Positions 45,142 through 56,825 of a stretch of DNA of 64,000 nt are shown piece after piece (position 1 is the stretch's first letter; every line of letters begins with the position of its first letter). Below the pieces are notes generated by a model. It searched no databases, was not told where the DNA came from, and worked only from the letters and a program-made list of their open reading frames with translations. The position numbers were made by a program, and so were the translations under genes. This DNA is from Triplophysa rosa (Eukaryota; Chordata; Actinopteri; Cypriniformes; Nemacheilidae). The stretch spans positions 3,922,430 to 3,986,429 of the forward strand of contig NC_079898.1 of assembly GCF_024868665.1 (NCBI RefSeq). Direction: 5' to 3'.

Positions 45142-46604
45142 TGTTACGGTTCAGGGTAGACGAAGGTAATCCACAGTGAGAATATATTTAATTAAAGCAC
45201 TCGATACACATAAACAGAACTCCAAGAAGACAGTTAACACACAGTAGACAAGACAAATGAAAAAGGCAGTGGCTAAATAGTGTCCAAGTGATGACAATAA
45301 CAACTAACAGGTGCGAGTAAAACAAACGAGGTACAGGTAAGGGATCGTGGCAAAATTAAATCCAATGGCAAAACCGGAGAAAACTAAATAGGGAAACAGA
45401 TGTAAATGTGACATAACGCCTGAGATCCCACCCCCCCCCATAACCACAGAGGGGGGATCTCAGGGGGTGGACGCGGGGTTGACCAAGGGAAGAACGCAGG
45501 AGGTAGTCCATAGGGCTGGGGAGGTGTCCAGAGCAGCTTCAGCAGGAGGATGTTCCAGATGCCAGCCAGGAGGAGGTCCCAGGGTGGCTTCGAGGGAGGG
45601 AGGAGCCATGGTGGAGAGGAGTCCAGGGGGTGGCTACACCGGAGGAGTCCAGGGTTTAGCCACGCAGACGGAGAGCCCAGGTGACACCAAAGGTCTGAAG
45701 GTCCGAGGCGAAGCCGATAGCTCAGGCGACCAAGGCGAATCAGAATCAGAATCAGAAGAGCTTTATTGCCAAGGCATGGCCAAGGCAGACCATAGCGGAG
45801 CCAGTGCGACTGAGTACTGAGGAGCCGAGGGGAAGGAGGAGCCTGACAATGCAGAAGGGGTGGAGAGATGAGGCGTAGCCAGAGGAACGGAGCCCAGAGG
45901 CGGCGGATGGTCGACGACTGACCAAGGCGGAGCCTAGAGGGACCCTGGTGAAGCCAGAGGGATGCCGGGACACGGTGGAGATGAGGAAGCTATGAGCAGA
46001 GGTGTAGACGCTGGGTCGAAGGACGCTGAGGGTGGAGACATGGAGGAGTCCAGTTCAGGGGTTACCAGGCCCAGGGTTGACTCACATGCTGACAAAGGCA
46101 GAGGAGGCAGAAGAGGCAAAGGGAGGGAGGGAGGGCGGGAGCTTGGGGACTGACGAAGGAGAGTTGGCTGCTGAGGGAGGGCTGGGCAGGACCAGCGGGG
46201 ACGTGGAAGCGCTGAGCAGGACCAGCGGGGATGTGGAAGCACTGGGCGGGACCAGCGGGGATGGCAGCAGCCAATAGTCAATGTCATTGGTCCAGTCTAA
46301 AAGTTCAGAGGCCGTTTTAGCTCACCCTCAGTGGCGGGAGTATGGGCGGGGATTCCCTTGAGGCCCTCAAAGTCCACCAGGACTCCCACGGTGACAGACG
46401 ATGTTGCCAGCTCACCCACTTGGTCAGACACGTCTCGGGGCTCATGCTCCAGGGCGAACTCAGGCTCAGTCGTGGGGTCACATACTGGCTTCGGTGTCGC
46501 GGTGGGCTTAGGCTCTCCGTCCGCAGTGAAGTCTGGTGAGGTCTCCGTGCTGGAGGATGGTGGCTGGATGGCCTCTGGTTCAGAGCGCCCACGCCTTTTC
46601 CCAC
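45142..46604 (-). mobile_element. Partial non-autonomous LTR element with 30-bp repeats
   Basis: One LTR-like segment (45142-45413) starts TGTCACATTT on the minus strand and ends CCGTAACA, preceded by a G-rich polypurine tract near 45430. The interior on the minus strand is proline-rich and contains a 30 bp repeat (GACCAGCGGGGACGTGGAAG, 46185-46265) read as PRWSCPALP-like units. No second LTR was found. A LINE tail interrupts it at 45736. Confidence 0.55.
45736..45785 (-). mobile_element. L2-like LINE 3' tail fragment
   Basis: GAATCAGAATCAGAATCAGA followed by AGAGCTTTATTGCCAAG is the reverse complement of the LINE 3' terminus seen at 37480-37505. Only the last ~50 bp are present, inside the LTR-element interior. 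Confidence 0.75.
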
Positions 46605-47996
46605 GGCAAGGAGTTATTGTAGTTTATGTTTATTGCTATAACAAACTATAAAAATATTATGTATAGATTTTATTAAAAAAAAAAAAAAAAAACCTATGTG
46701 TTTCCGCCTAAAAATGTCAAAAGGTCAAAGTCAATAGACCTTTCTCAGACCTTTCGCCTTTGCCCTGCCGTGCTTTTCCGAGAGAATGGACAATAAAAGG
46801 AATAGGATCCCTGTGACTACACAGGGATCCAGAATTAGAAAAAACTTTCCGAAACAAGTTAGAGTGCTGGTGGAGTGTATCAAGTAACAATGTCATACGT
46901 CCAACTCGTTTTTTATCAAGTTGATCATGTTAAGCATGAGAAGCCAGCGTGTTTAACAGTGTAAAGAAGTCAGAATGCATGACATAGCATGATAGCTCCG
47001 CTTTAAGCATTAGTCTACATTTCAATTGCTAGCCAGTAAATGTAGGCCAGCTTCTTCATTTTCAAACATAATTTACAGACAGCGACAACATCGACATGTC
47101 TTTCGATTTCATTATTTTTTAGTTTTCATTTTAATATATTTATGTTTGTTTACTTTTTTACTTCTCAGTTGTAATTAGTTTAACATAGTTATTTTATTTC
47201 GTACAAAACAGTCTTGCAATATAAACTTTTGACCTGTCATTGTTTTGAGTTTATGTTCAATCGTCATGTATCGTTGTCTAATTTTTCGCACGAGATCTCG
47301 TTGTTATTAGTTTGTTTGTGGCCATGTTCTTGGGTTCTTGTATGTTTGCTTTGATTTAATAAAAAACAGATTTTACATCCAAAATCTACTTCTTATTTTT
47401 CCCATTCTATTACATATCTATTCTTTTTGCTATTTGTGTATGTGATATTTATTCTTGTACATTGTCACCAGTTTTTCACAAAATGTGTATTCAGGCCCTG
47501 TGAGTTGAATATAAGGCTGATAAGGTGTAGTTTACAGTATACGTGTATTTTTACTAAACACAGCATTTAGGTTAGTTTTTCCTTGAAAAAGAAAATGAAG
47601 TTGATCTGGCAAAAAACCTGTCGTACATAAACATTTAAAAGTCTTACTATTATTTGCTATTACTATTGCTATTACTATTGATGTTATTTGCTTGCATTAT
47701 AAAACTGCTACATGTAATTAGGTTACAGGAATTATGTCATACTTTTTCCATGAAAGTATGAATATTAATTGTTCTGTATTATTAGTATGCATGAGCTATT
47801 TTTGTGAAACATTATATTGGCATATCAAAAAGATACATTTTAAATTTAAACTTTATGATTCAAACATAATGTGTCTCCAACAACTCAATCAGAACATTGG
47901 AAATATCAACACAAAACTCCTCTAAAACTAGACACAATGCTTTGTGTGTGTGCTACTAGTTAATATTAGCATGAGTCGTTGTCACTGACTGTTTAT
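46605..47996. other. AT-rich non-coding DNA
   Basis: It includes a poly-A run at 46674-46692. No gene or clear transposon terminus is seen. Confidence 0.5.
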
Positions 47997-48486
47997 TGTC
48001 AGGAGCTGGCCTAGAAGTCGGGTCTCCAGTGTAGTAGCTGGGTGATCTGCCGCTAGGCCACAGAAGGTTGAATAGGACCCAAACGAAACACTCCAGACAG
48101 TTCTCCAGGCAAAGTGGTTTTATTTAAACAACAACAACAAAAAAAAAACCTTTCGTGAAAGAATAATCCAACAAAGGTTCTTCTCGGACTGAGGTATATA
48201 AAAAGAAATAACTCCACAAGGGGAGAAAACTATGCTAGAAAACATAAATGATAACATAAACAATGACTAGGTTCTCATACCCGAAGATGGAGGGAAGCAC
48301 TGAGGGTAAACGTCAGGCTGGCCGTCAAGACCCAATAACTGAGTGAATAGCAGGGAAAACAAACAACTTAAATACCCTAGAGATAACAAGGTACAGGTGA
48401 TATAGATATAACTAATGAGAACAGCAGAGGGAAACCGCTGGCCTCTAGAGGCCTGGAGAGTAAGTGCAGGAGTAGGAACGCTGACA
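47997..48486 (-). repeat. 3' LTR of the Gypsy element
   Basis: 490 bp, minus-strand start TGTCAGCG and end TCCTGACA. A TATTTAAG box (48367-48374) lies 30 bp before ACTCAGTTATT (48334-48344), which is complementary at 10 of 11 bases to the site beside the 5' LTR. A purine tract AGAGGAGGGGG precedes it (about 48489-48500). Confidence 0.9.
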
Positions 48487-48498
48487 GAACCCCCTCCT

Positions 48499-51400
48499 CT
48501 AGGAACGGCTCCTGCAGTTCCTTCCAGAACTTCCTGGCCTTCGGGAGCGAAATTCTCGGATCAAATTAGGGTCCAGGATGTCTTTGGCTGGAAGCCAGGA
48601 GCGTTCCTCCGGCCTGTAGCCTTCCCAGTCCACCAGATACTGTATGGAGTTCTGGACCCTTCGGGAGTCCAGTATCCGGCGAACCGTGTAGGCTGGCTGA
48701 CCGTTGATGATCCTGGGAGGAGGAGGAGGTCTGCGTGGGGGGGCAAAGGGAGAAGACAAGACAGGTTTTAGTAGTGAAACATGAAAAGTAGGGTTAATTC
48801 TAAGGGAACGAGGGAGAAACAAACGAAATGAAACTGGGTTAACTTTCCTGGCTATGCGAAAAGGGCCGATGTATTTCTGGGAAAGCTTTTTGGACTCGAC
48901 TCGGAGGGGCAGATTCTTGGTAGCTAACCAGACTCTTTGGCCGGGTCGGAAGTGAGGGGGCCTCCGGCGGTGGCGATAAGCCTGATTACGATACCTCTGG
49001 GAGGTCCGAAGGAGGGTATGCCTGGTCTTCCTCCAGGTTTGCCGACAGCGCTGGATGAAGCGCTGGGCAGATGGAACGCTAACTTGTGCCTCTTCCTCGG
49101 GGAATAATGGAGGGGCGTACCCAAACTGGCATTCGAAGGGAGACAGTCCAGTAGCCGAGGACTGGAGGGTGTTGTGAGCATATTCGGCCCAAATGATATA
49201 GGTGGCCCAAGTAGTGGGATTATTGGCAGCCATGCATCGCAGGGTGGTTTCCAAATCCTGATTTATCCGCTCCGTCTGACCATTGGATTCTGGATGAAAT
49301 CCAGACGATAAACTGGCCGTAGCCCCGATGAGTCTGCAGAAAGCTCCCCAGAACCGGGATGAGAATTGGGTACCTCGGTCCGAGATGATGTCCCGGGGAA
49401 TTCCAAATATCCTGAATACATGGTTCATGAGGAGCTCGGCTGTCTCCTTTGCTGAAGGTAGCTTGGGCAGAGGGATGAACCGGGCAGCCTTAGAGAACCG
49501 ATCCACAACCACTAAAATAACTGTGTTATCCTGGGATGGTGGGAGCCCCGTAACGAAGTCCAGTGAAAGGTGCGACCACGGCCGGTGGGGAACAGGTAAT
49601 GGATGAAGTAACCCTTGAGGTCGCTGACGTGTAGACTTTCCTTGGTTGCACGCCAGGCAAGCCTCCACATACACCTTCACGTCCTTCTTTATGGAGGGCC
49701 ACCAAAAGCGCCTCTGGAGGAAGTCGAGTGTTCGAGCACTTCCTGGATGGCAAGTCAAGGGGGAATCATGACCCCACTGCAAGACCCGGGCCCGGACAGA
49801 TTGAGGGACATACAGGCTTCCCGGAGGACCACCACTCGGATCGGGCTCACGGGCAAGGGCCCCTCGCACCACCTTTTCCAGGTCCCACTGAATGGGTGCC
49901 ACAATCCTAGACCTCGGAACAATCGAGGCCAAAGGCTTCTCTAGAGTTTCAGGAGAGAAGGCTCGGGACAAGGCATCTGGCTTGACATTTTTGGTGCCAG
50001 GCCTGTAAGACAGGATAAACCGGAAACGATTAAAAAACAGGGACCATCGAGCCTGTCGAGGATTTAATCGTTTAGCCTGCTGGAGATATTCCAGATTCTT
50101 GTGGTCCGTGAGAACCTGGAAAGGGTGCTGAGCTCCCTCAAGCCAGTGGCGCCACTCCTCCAAGGCCAGTTTTACCGCAAGCAACTCTCGATCCCCCACG
50201 TGGTAGTTGCGCTCGGCATCCGACAGACGGCGGGACATGAAGGCGCAAGGGTGTAACTTTCCATCCTGACCTCTCTGTGACAGAATGGCCCCTACACCCA
50301 CTTCTGAGGCGTCCACTTCCACCACGAAAGGTCTTTCAGGGTCAGGAATAAGAAGGATGGGAGCAGAAGTGAAGTGGCACTTGAGATCCTCGAAGGCCCT
50401 TGCTGCTTCTGGACCCCAGTGAATCTTGGTTCCTCCTCCCTTGGTAAGAGCCGTCAAGGGGGCAGCCACGGTACTGAAATTCTTAATGAACCTCCTATAG
50501 AAGTTTGCGAAGCCAATGACCCGTTGAACCTCTTTAACAGTAGTGGGTATGGGCCAGTTGCGGACTGCCTCGACCTTCTTAGGATCCATCTCCAGGTGAC
50601 CAGGGGTGATGATGAAGCCAAGAAACTGGACCTGGGTGACATGAAACTCACACTTCTCTGACTTAACATAGAGATGGTTGTCGAGGAGTCTCTGGAGAAC
50701 TCTGCTAACGTGCCCCTTATGATCCTCCAATGACCTCGAGAAAATAAGGATATCGTCAAGGTATACAAAGACGAATAGATTAAGCATGTCCCGGAGAACG
50801 TCGTTTATCAGTGCTTGGAAGACGGCAGGGGCATTGGTGAGCCCGAACGGCATCACCCGGTATTCATAGTGGCCTGTGTGGGTGTTGAATGCAGTCTTCC
50901 ATTCGTCCCCTTGTCGGATCCGCACGAGATGGTAGGCATTGCGGAGATCCAGCTTAGTAAAGATAGAAGCCTCTTGAAGCAGCTCGAAAGCTGTGGCCAT
51001 GAGAGGAAGGGGATATCGATTCCGAACCGTGATCTTATTGAGTCCCCGGTAATCAATACAAGGTCTAAGACCCCCATCTCTCTTCTCCACAAAGAAGAAA
51101 CCCGCCCCAGCCGGAGAAGTAGAGGCACGGATGAGACCGGCTGCCAGGGACTCCTTAATGTAGGCTTCCATAGCCAAGCGCTCAGGGGGAGACAAAGAGA
51201 AGATCCGACCCCTGGGAGGGCATGAACCAGGGAGAAGGTCAATAGCACAGTCATATGTGCGGTGCGGTGGTAAGGAGGTTGCCCGGGTTTTGCTGAATAC
51301 TGTTTTGAACCGATGATAGACACTGGGAACTCGAGACAAGTCGACAGACTCCTGGGACTCTAAACTAGGGACTGAGGCACTCTGACGTAGGCAGGTTACT

Positions 51401-51801
51401 TCGCAAGAGGAACCCCAGCTAAGAATGGTGCCAGTGGGCCAGTCAATCTGGGGATTATGTGTGCACAGCCAAGGGTAACCCAGGATAATAGGGTATTCGG
51501 GGGAGTCAATAAGAAAGAAGGTCTCCTCCTGCTGATGTTGTAGGACAGTGAGTCGCAGGGAATGAGTGACCTCTGTTACTTTACCCGGTTCCAGAGGTCT
51601 GCCGTCCAAGGCTGTGACTGAATGGGGGTGGGAAAGGATTTGGATGGGCACCTTGGTCTTCTTAGCCCAGGACAGATCCAGGAAGTTACCTGCGGCTCCA
51701 GAATCGATCATAGCCTGGACCAAATGCTGGTGCCCCTCCCAGGAAAGTGTGGTAGGAACAGCTAGTACAGCGTTAGTAGGAGGAGCTCTAATTTTCCCCA
51801 T
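48499..51801 (-). CDS. Gypsy pol polyprotein: protease, RT, RNase H, integrase, chromodomain (1100 aa)
   Basis: This polyprotein would copy the element RNA and insert the DNA. Numbering is from the ATG at 51801. The aspartic protease has DSG at about 33-35 (DSG in place of DTG). The RT spans about 235-400, with catalytic YLDD at 347-350 ([13 protein letters not shown]). RNase H starts at [14 protein letters not shown] (about 493) and includes [10 protein letters not shown]. The integrase has a zinc-binding H/C region (HDSPLTCH to CLACNQGK, about 678-722) and D748, D808, E844 with 35 residues between the last two ([25 protein letters not shown]). A C-terminal chromodomain lies at about 1036-1090 ([18 protein letters not shown]). 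There is no stop or frameshift. The ATG shares its A with the gag stop (TGATG), so pol is probably made by reinitiation or a frameshift; a GTG three bases upstream is unlikely as a start. Confidence 0.95.
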   Translation of the reverse strand: MGKIRAPPTNAVLAVPTTLSWEGHQHLVQAMIDSGAAGNFLDLSWAKKTKVPIQILSHPHSVTALDGRPLEPGKVTEVTHSLRLTVLQHQQEETFFLIDSPEYPIILGYPWLCTHNPQIDWPTGTILSWGSSCEVTCLRQSASVPSLESQESVDLSRVPSVYHRFKTVFSKTRATSLPPHRTYDCAIDLLPGSCPPRGRIFSLSPPERLAMEAYIKESLAAGLIRASTSPAGAGFFFVEKRDGGLRPCIDYRGLNKITVRNRYPLPLMATAFELLQEASIFTKLDLRNAYHLVRIRQGDEWKTAFNTHTGHYEYRVMPFGLTNAPAVFQALINDVLRDMLNLFVFVYLDDILIFSRSLEDHKGHVSRVLQRLLDNHLYVKSEKCEFHVTQVQFLGFIITPGHLEMDPKKVEAVRNWPIPTTVKEVQRVIGFANFYRRFIKNFSTVAAPLTALTKGGGTKIHWGPEAARAFEDLKCHFTSAPILLIPDPERPFVVEVDASEVGVGAILSQRGQDGKLHPCAFMSRRLSDAERNYHVGDRELLAVKLALEEWRHWLEGAQHPFQVLTDHKNLEYLQQAKRLNPRQARWSLFFNRFRFILSYRPGTKNVKPDALSRAFSPETLEKPLASIVPRSRIVAPIQWDLEKVVRGALAREPDPSGGPPGSLYVPQSVRARVLQWGHDSPLTCHPGSARTLDFLQRRFWWPSIKKDVKVYVEACLACNQGKSTRQRPQGLLHPLPVPHRPWSHLSLDFVTGLPPSQDNTVILVVVDRFSKAARFIPLPKLPSAKETAELLMNHVFRIFGIPRDIISDRGTQFSSRFWGAFCRLIGATASLSSGFHPESNGQTERINQDLETTLRCMAANNPTTWATYIIWAEYAHNTLQSSATGLSPFECQFGYAPPLFPEEEAQVSVPSAQRFIQRCRQTWRKTRHTLLRTSQRYRNQAYRHRRRPPHFRPGQRVWLATKNLPLRVESKKLSQKYIGPFRIARKVNPVSFRLFLPRSLRINPTFHVSLLKPVLSSPFAPPRRPPPPPRIINGQPAYTVRRILDSRRVQNSIQYLVDWEGYRPEERSWLPAKDILDPNLIREFRSRRPGSSGRNCRSRS

Positions 51802-52787
51802 CACAACCCTCCTATAGTTGGGTGGGGACCGATGTTTCCCGATAGCTCAGCACAAGTGGAGCGGAAGTGGCCAGAAGCACCGCAATAGAGGCAACGACGC
51901 TCCCTCATGCGTCGATCTCTCTCGGTGGGAGAAAGTCTAGAGCGACCCAACTGCATGTCCTCCGGGGAATCATTGGATGGAGGGACACAACCCTGAGAAA
52001 CAGCCCTGCTCAGGAATCCTTGGGACAGAGAATCCTTGTGCCAATCGGCCTTCCGCTCTCTCAGACGATTGTCCAGGCGGATGGCCAAAGCTATTAGGGA
52101 CTCAAGATCCTTAGCTGGTTCTCGGGTGGTTAACTCATCTTGAAGAGGCTCAGTCAACCCTCTCTGGAAGCAGGCCCGCAGCGCCTCATCGTTCCATCCG
52201 CTCCTTGCGGCTATGGTCCGAAACTCGATAGCAAAATCTGCCGTACTGCGGGAACCTTGACGGAGAGAGAACAGGCGCTTGGAAGCTTCCTGACCGCTGA
52301 CTGGATGATCAAACACTCGCTTAAACTCTTCCTCAAAAGCCGTGTAGGACTCACAACAGGAATCCTTAGTCTGCCACACTGCAGAGGCCCAGGAGAGTGC
52401 CTTGTCCGAGAGAAGGGTGATTATGTAAGCAATCTTGGAGCGGTCCGTGGGAAAACTTGAGGGTTGGAGCTCGAACGTAAGGGAGCACTGAGTGAGGAAT
52501 CCTTGGCAGGAATTGGGATCTCCAGCAAAGGGCTTGGGTGGTGGTAGTCGAGGTTCAGCTACTGGAGCGGGCCTGTGGCCACTCGGGAGAGGCATGGAGG
52601 CTGGTGAGGTACTGGGGTGGCGTTCGGAGAGTTGACGAATAGAGCTCACTACCTCAGAGAGGACCTGAGAGTGTTTGGTCATTAATTCTTCTTGTCGGCT
52701 GAGAATGGCTTCGTGGAGCTTGAAAGAAGTCTCATGTTGAGTGATCACCGCCAACAGATCCTTGGAACTGAGTGTCTCTGGGTCCAT
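51801..52787 (-). CDS. Gypsy gag protein (328 aa) with zinc knuckle
   Basis: This is the capsid-like protein that would package the element RNA in the cytoplasm. It starts [20 protein letters not shown], 19 bases after the LTR end. A coiled-coil-like N-terminal part is followed by a proline-rich linker, a retrotransposon-gag core ([52 protein letters not shown]), and a C-terminal CCHC zinc knuckle [14 protein letters not shown] near residues 297-310. It ends in TGA overlapping the pol ATG. No disruption is seen. The same MDP start recurs in two non-autonomous LTR elements in this window. Confidence 0.93.
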   Translation of the reverse strand: MDPETLSSKDLLAVITQHETSFKLHEAILSRQEELMTKHSQVLSEVVSSIRQLSERHPSTSPASMPLPSGHRPAPVAEPRLPPPKPFAGDPNSCQGFLTQCSLTFELQPSSFPTDRSKIAYIITLLSDKALSWASAVWQTKDSCCESYTAFEEEFKRVFDHPVSGQEASKRLFSLRQGSRSTADFAIEFRTIAARSGWNDEALRACFQRGLTEPLQDELTTREPAKDLESLIALAIRLDNRLRERKADWHKDSLSQGFLSRAVSQGCVPPSNDSPEDMQLGRSRLSPTERDRRMRERRCLYCGASGHFRSTCAELSGNIGPHPTIGGL

Positions 52788-52794
52788 GTTGGGG

Positions 52795-52805
52795 ACTCTG
52801 TTATT
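52795..52805 (-). promoter_or_regulatory. Predicted self-primer binding site of the Gypsy element
   Basis: Minus-strand AATAACAGAGT lies one base after the 5' LTR end. It pairs at 10 of 11 positions with ACTCAGTTATT at the predicted transcript start in the LTR. It lacks the TGG expected for a tRNA primer site. Confidence 0.6.
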
Positions 52806-52806
52806 C

Positions 52807-52898
52807 TGTCAGGAGCTGGCCTAGAACTCGGGTCTCCGGTGTAGTAGCTGGGTGATCTGCCGCTAGGCCACAGAAGGTTGAATAGGACCCAAACGAAA
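52807..52898 (-). repeat. Truncated 5' LTR remnant of the Gypsy element
   Basis: It matches 47997-48088 except at two positions, then diverges abruptly. About 400 bp of the 5' LTR, including TATA box and transcription start, is missing. Confidence 0.92.
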
Positions 52899-53397
52899 TT
52901 AACATCAAACACTAGCAATCCTTTATCTTTTCTGAAAACACATGAAATAACATTTAAAATATAAAATAGGTTTACGCTTACAATGCTGTCATGCATTAAG
53001 TAAAAATGATTCACATTAACTTGTGTAAATGTAAGTTAGCACAATTTGTTGAAAAAAAGTGTACACTACTTTATCTGTTTAATTAGTATGTTCATTTAAG
53101 TTTACCGTTTAGCTTCATATTTGTAAAAAAAGTTATAGCTTTATTAAGTTTTATAAAAGATGTGTAATTATAAAGGTAAATTCCTCAGACTCAAGTTAGA
53201 CTCCTACACTCTCTCTTATCATATAGGGCTAAATCGGCACCTTCACATAAAAGTATTTCCAAGTAAGTAGAGTATAAATTTTAAATGATATTTGAAAGTT
53301 TCTTTGAAATAATCCAATCATTTTTTTTTAGTGGTAAGTTGTTGGTAGTAAATAATTAACATTACCAATACCATTATATACTTATCATGCACTAGTG

Positions 53398-56011
53398 CAG
53401 TGGTTCTCAACCTTTTTGGGGCCAGCGCCCCCTATCCATTTTCCAGGTCCCTTACCGCCCCCCAGTGGGCATTCAGAGAATGTCGGGGATTTTTGAAAGG
53501 AGGCGTTCAGGTGTTCTTTGAGGGCGTTCGCAAGTTTGCACCAAATATCCAGGCAAGACAAGATTAAACATTTACCTGCAAAAGATTAAGATCTGCATCA
53601 GGAGCAGCTAGGGCGCAAACTGTGGTTTTAGTGTAGATGTGAATGTTTTTGACCACACACGCACACTTGGGTGTGACTTGCCCCCAAAATCCTGCCTCTT
53701 CACCCTGGAAACAGCTCTTCGCGGCAGCCGCGTGGGCTTTAACCAATTATTTAAAAACATATCAATAAGTTCTTATTCTCCCTGAGCGAGCACCACATTG
53801 ACTGTACAAAAAGTTTGGACCGCTAAAAGAAAATGCGACAGCTGAGTCCTCGTCACATCACGTGGGGAAACAAAAACACTTCAAACAGTCCACAGAAAAG
53901 GCCACAGAGAGTCGAAGAAATTAATATTTATTTTTTGGTAGAACACGAATAAAGGCAACTATTAGCTGTTCTGAAACGTTCTGAAATCCAAACAGTGATT
54001 ACAGCGAGTGCGAACACAAAATGGCATTCTCTATTCTTGTACGCAGTTCTGTCGTGATTCTACCTCATCATGTCATGTCTATCTTGGTTATGGGACAGAA
54101 TCACAGCAGGATCCCTTGTTATGTGTGGAGAGAGTCTTTTTGACCCTTTCGGTCTTCGATACTCTCTCCGGTCTTTGTCTGTGTTCCCGCCCTTTTGTAT
54201 CCCTCGTTATTGCTTGTTGATTAGTTCATGTCTCACACCTGTTCCCTCTTGATTTCCTCCCCTTTATATAGTCCTCATGTTTCATAGTCCTGTGCTCTGT
54301 CATTGTATCTGTACTATGTTCGGTCCGTGTTCTGTATGTTTCCAGTTGCCTTGTGTTCAGTGTGCCACCCGTGCATTCTGCCGTTTGTGCCTCAGTGCCA
54401 GTTTTGCTGTTCCGTGTTTAGTCCAGTAAGTGTTGAGTTTAGTTCATGTCTAGTGTTTAGTTAGTTTTTGCTCTGTGCTAGTGTTTATCCTTGTTCCTGT
54501 TTTTACCCCATTGTGGGTCTTTGTTTTGTGTTTATTGTTTAAATAAAGTATTTTTGTTTAACCCCTTAATTCACTGCCTGCCTGCGCTTGGGTTCTTCCA
54601 CCACCACGATTCGTGACACAGTTCGTCCTGTATAGGCTACATTCAGGTTAGAGAGGTGGATAAATATGCTGCTTGTAATGTATGTGTTTGGACAAGCATT
54701 GCACCGATTTATGTTCTGCTGTGTTCGACAACCTCATGTAGGATGTTGGAAGGCTTAATTTTCCCAGAGCAATGTGAGCAAGTTTTTAAAAGTAATGTGA
54801 TATAGAACTTTACCACTAACATAGTCATCCGTGAACAGAAAATGTGCATTTGACATCTTGAGTTGCGCAGACCGATCGGCATTCAGAGAGAGAGAAATTG
54901 AAGATCAAACTGCTCCATAAGCTTTTGAATCATTCTTTGAATCAACATATGGCAATAGATATGCGCAGTGCGGCAAACACACCAAAATATATCAAATTCG
55001 GGATCGGCGCCTCTGTCATGTGAGAGCTCTGTCATGTTACCTTGACCTCAGCTGACTGTAGGGGGAGATTTAACATAATAGCGAGAGTGTAAAAATGTGA
55101 AACAAATAGGCGACCTACAAATTTCTCCATTTGATGTGGATAACATCTGTACCTTTCATTGCACATTATATGACAGTTGAGTTTGCATGAACAGCATTCA
55201 TTGCATGAAATACTTATTTGTCAGGCTTGGAAAATATTTTCAATACATTATATTCTAATGACTCTAATGACAGCATTTAAAATTAATTACATTTAACTCT
55301 ATTTATGATGTGTAATGTTATGTTAGGCATAAACTCAGTCTAATATATTGTAATCATCTTTGGGAAGGATATTAATTCTCTATCTAATCATCGTCATATC
55401 TGAGCCGAAAATGTACACTGCTTGGACTATTTCAAGATAATGAAAAATAAATACATCCAATAATTTCTACATTTTAATAAGTGTTTATTCTTGTAAGAAG
55501 ATTGTATTGTTTTCATTTGCCTAATTATGAACACAAATTATTAATGACAAACCTTGTATTATACCTCTGATGGAAGCACACACATTTAGGCCTATAAACT
55601 TACACACAATTACACACTTAAGTGAGGTGAATATAAACAGCTTTTTAGGTTTTTATTATGCATTTAGGAGAGTATTGAAACTAAATTCAAACATTCTACT
55701 TCACATCGTTTTTACTCCTTGGGAAAGTATGGTAATATTCCAACTGGCCAATAAAATCTGTTTTTTGACTTTCTAGTGACATGCTTTTTATTTATTTTTA
55801 TTGGTATTTAATGAGACAAAACAAATATACATTTATTGAGATTACCGATTATCCCAATTCAGTGACATGCGTTTTAAATTATATTTTAATAACAAATAAT
55901 GTATTATTATTGTTATTATTATTATGAAGACATTTAGCCCATCATTTTTGTGTGTGGGGGGGTAAGGGACCCGGAAAATGGATATGGCCCCAAAAAGGTT
56001 GAGAACCACTG
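53398..56011. mobile_element. 2.6 kb hAT element at the palindrome centre
   Basis: The ends CAGTGGTTCTCAACC and GGTTGAGAACCACTG are perfect hAT-type inverted termini that extend to about 26 bp (TTTTTGGGGCC). The flanking 8 bp are CACTAGTG and CATTAGTG, a duplication with one change. No transposase is encoded. A solo LTR lies inside. The rest (54625-55985) shows no gene. Confidence 0.9.
54050..54618 (+). mobile_element. Solo LTR inside the hAT
   Basis: 569 bp from TGTCGTGATTC to ATTCGTGACA, flanked on both sides by CAGTTC (54044-54049 and 54619-54624). A TATATAG box at 54265 lies 30 bp before CTCTGTCATT, the position of the self-primer start in the related element at 31183. AAATAAAG near 54541 is the likely polyadenylation signal. 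Related to the LTR at 3169. Confidence 0.85.
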
Positions 56012-56600
56012 CATTAGTGCATGATAAGTATATAATGGTAATGTTAATTATTTACTACCAACAGCTTACAACTAAAAAAAATGATTGGATCATTTCAAAG
56101 AAACTTTCAAATATAATTTAAAATTTATACTCCAATACATAAAATACTTTTATGTGAAGGTGCCGATTTCCCTATATGATAAGAGAGATTGTAGGAGTCT
56201 AACTTGAGTCTGAGGAATTTACCTTTATAATTATACATCTTTTATAAAAATAATAAAGCTATAACTTTTTTTTTACAAATATGAAGCTAAACCGTAAACT
56301 TAAATGAACATACTAATTAGACAGATAAAGTAGTGTAAACTTTTTTTCTACAAATTGTGCTAACATTTACACAAGTTAATGTGAATCAATTTTACTTAAT
56401 CCATGACAGCATTGTAAGCGTAAACTTATTTTAGATTTTAAATGTTATTTCACGTGTTCCCTTTCTGTTAGTCTCTCGACATTGTGTCGAGCCGACAGAT
56501 GGGGTTCGCTCTTGAGAACCTATCAACTTCTGACTAGTTTAGAAAAGGCCAATGAAATTGGCGAATGCAATTTGCATGCCGGATGCCGCCCCCGGATATC

Positions 56601-56640
56601 CGGGTATAAAAGAGAGACGGCGTGCCTCATTCATTCACCT
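56601..56640 (+). promoter_or_regulatory. TATA box in the DIRS copy B terminal repeat
   Basis: TATAAA at 56605-56610, with a CATTCATTCACC start-like region 25-35 bp downstream. Inferred promoter of the DIRS transcript. Confidence 0.5.
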
Positions 56641-56825
56641 TTTGTTCTTCGGAGCCTTCGCTCATGATCAACAGACTTCGCTACAAATAGCAACTACAAG
56701 ACTGCCGGTTCTACGACGTGGTGCAGCGGACTGTCCCTTCCTGCGGCGACTTCCCCCTGGGCGTCTCGGCGGTTCCAGAAGTGTTCGAGTTTTTTCTCTA
56801 AAAGAGCAAATTTCTCCAGCGTGGC

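Larger units (their letters stand above)
47997..52898 (-). mobile_element. Ty3/Gypsy chromovirus retrotransposon, intact coding, truncated 5' LTR
   Basis: On the minus strand the order is a 92 bp remnant of the 5' LTR (52807-52898), primer site, gag, pol with chromodomain, polypurine tract and a full 3' LTR (47997-48486). The two LTR parts differ at only two positions over the shared 92 bp, which suggests a fairly young insertion. The 5' LTR stops abruptly at 52898 where the next repeat begins, so promoter and R region are lost. Family placement (vertebrate chromovirus, Tf1/sushi-like) rests on domain order and the self-primer signature. Confidence 0.93.
52937..56457. repeat. Long palindrome split at its centre by a hAT element
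   Basis: The arms (52937-53397 and about 56012-56457, roughly 450-460 bp) are inverted copies with high similarity. An example is GCTTACAATGCTGTCATG near 52975, mirrored near 56403. The arms would meet at a self-complementary centre around CACTAGTG if the hAT were removed. No coding potential. It resembles a foldback MITE, with the outer end on the right replaced by DIRS copy B. Confidence 0.85.
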
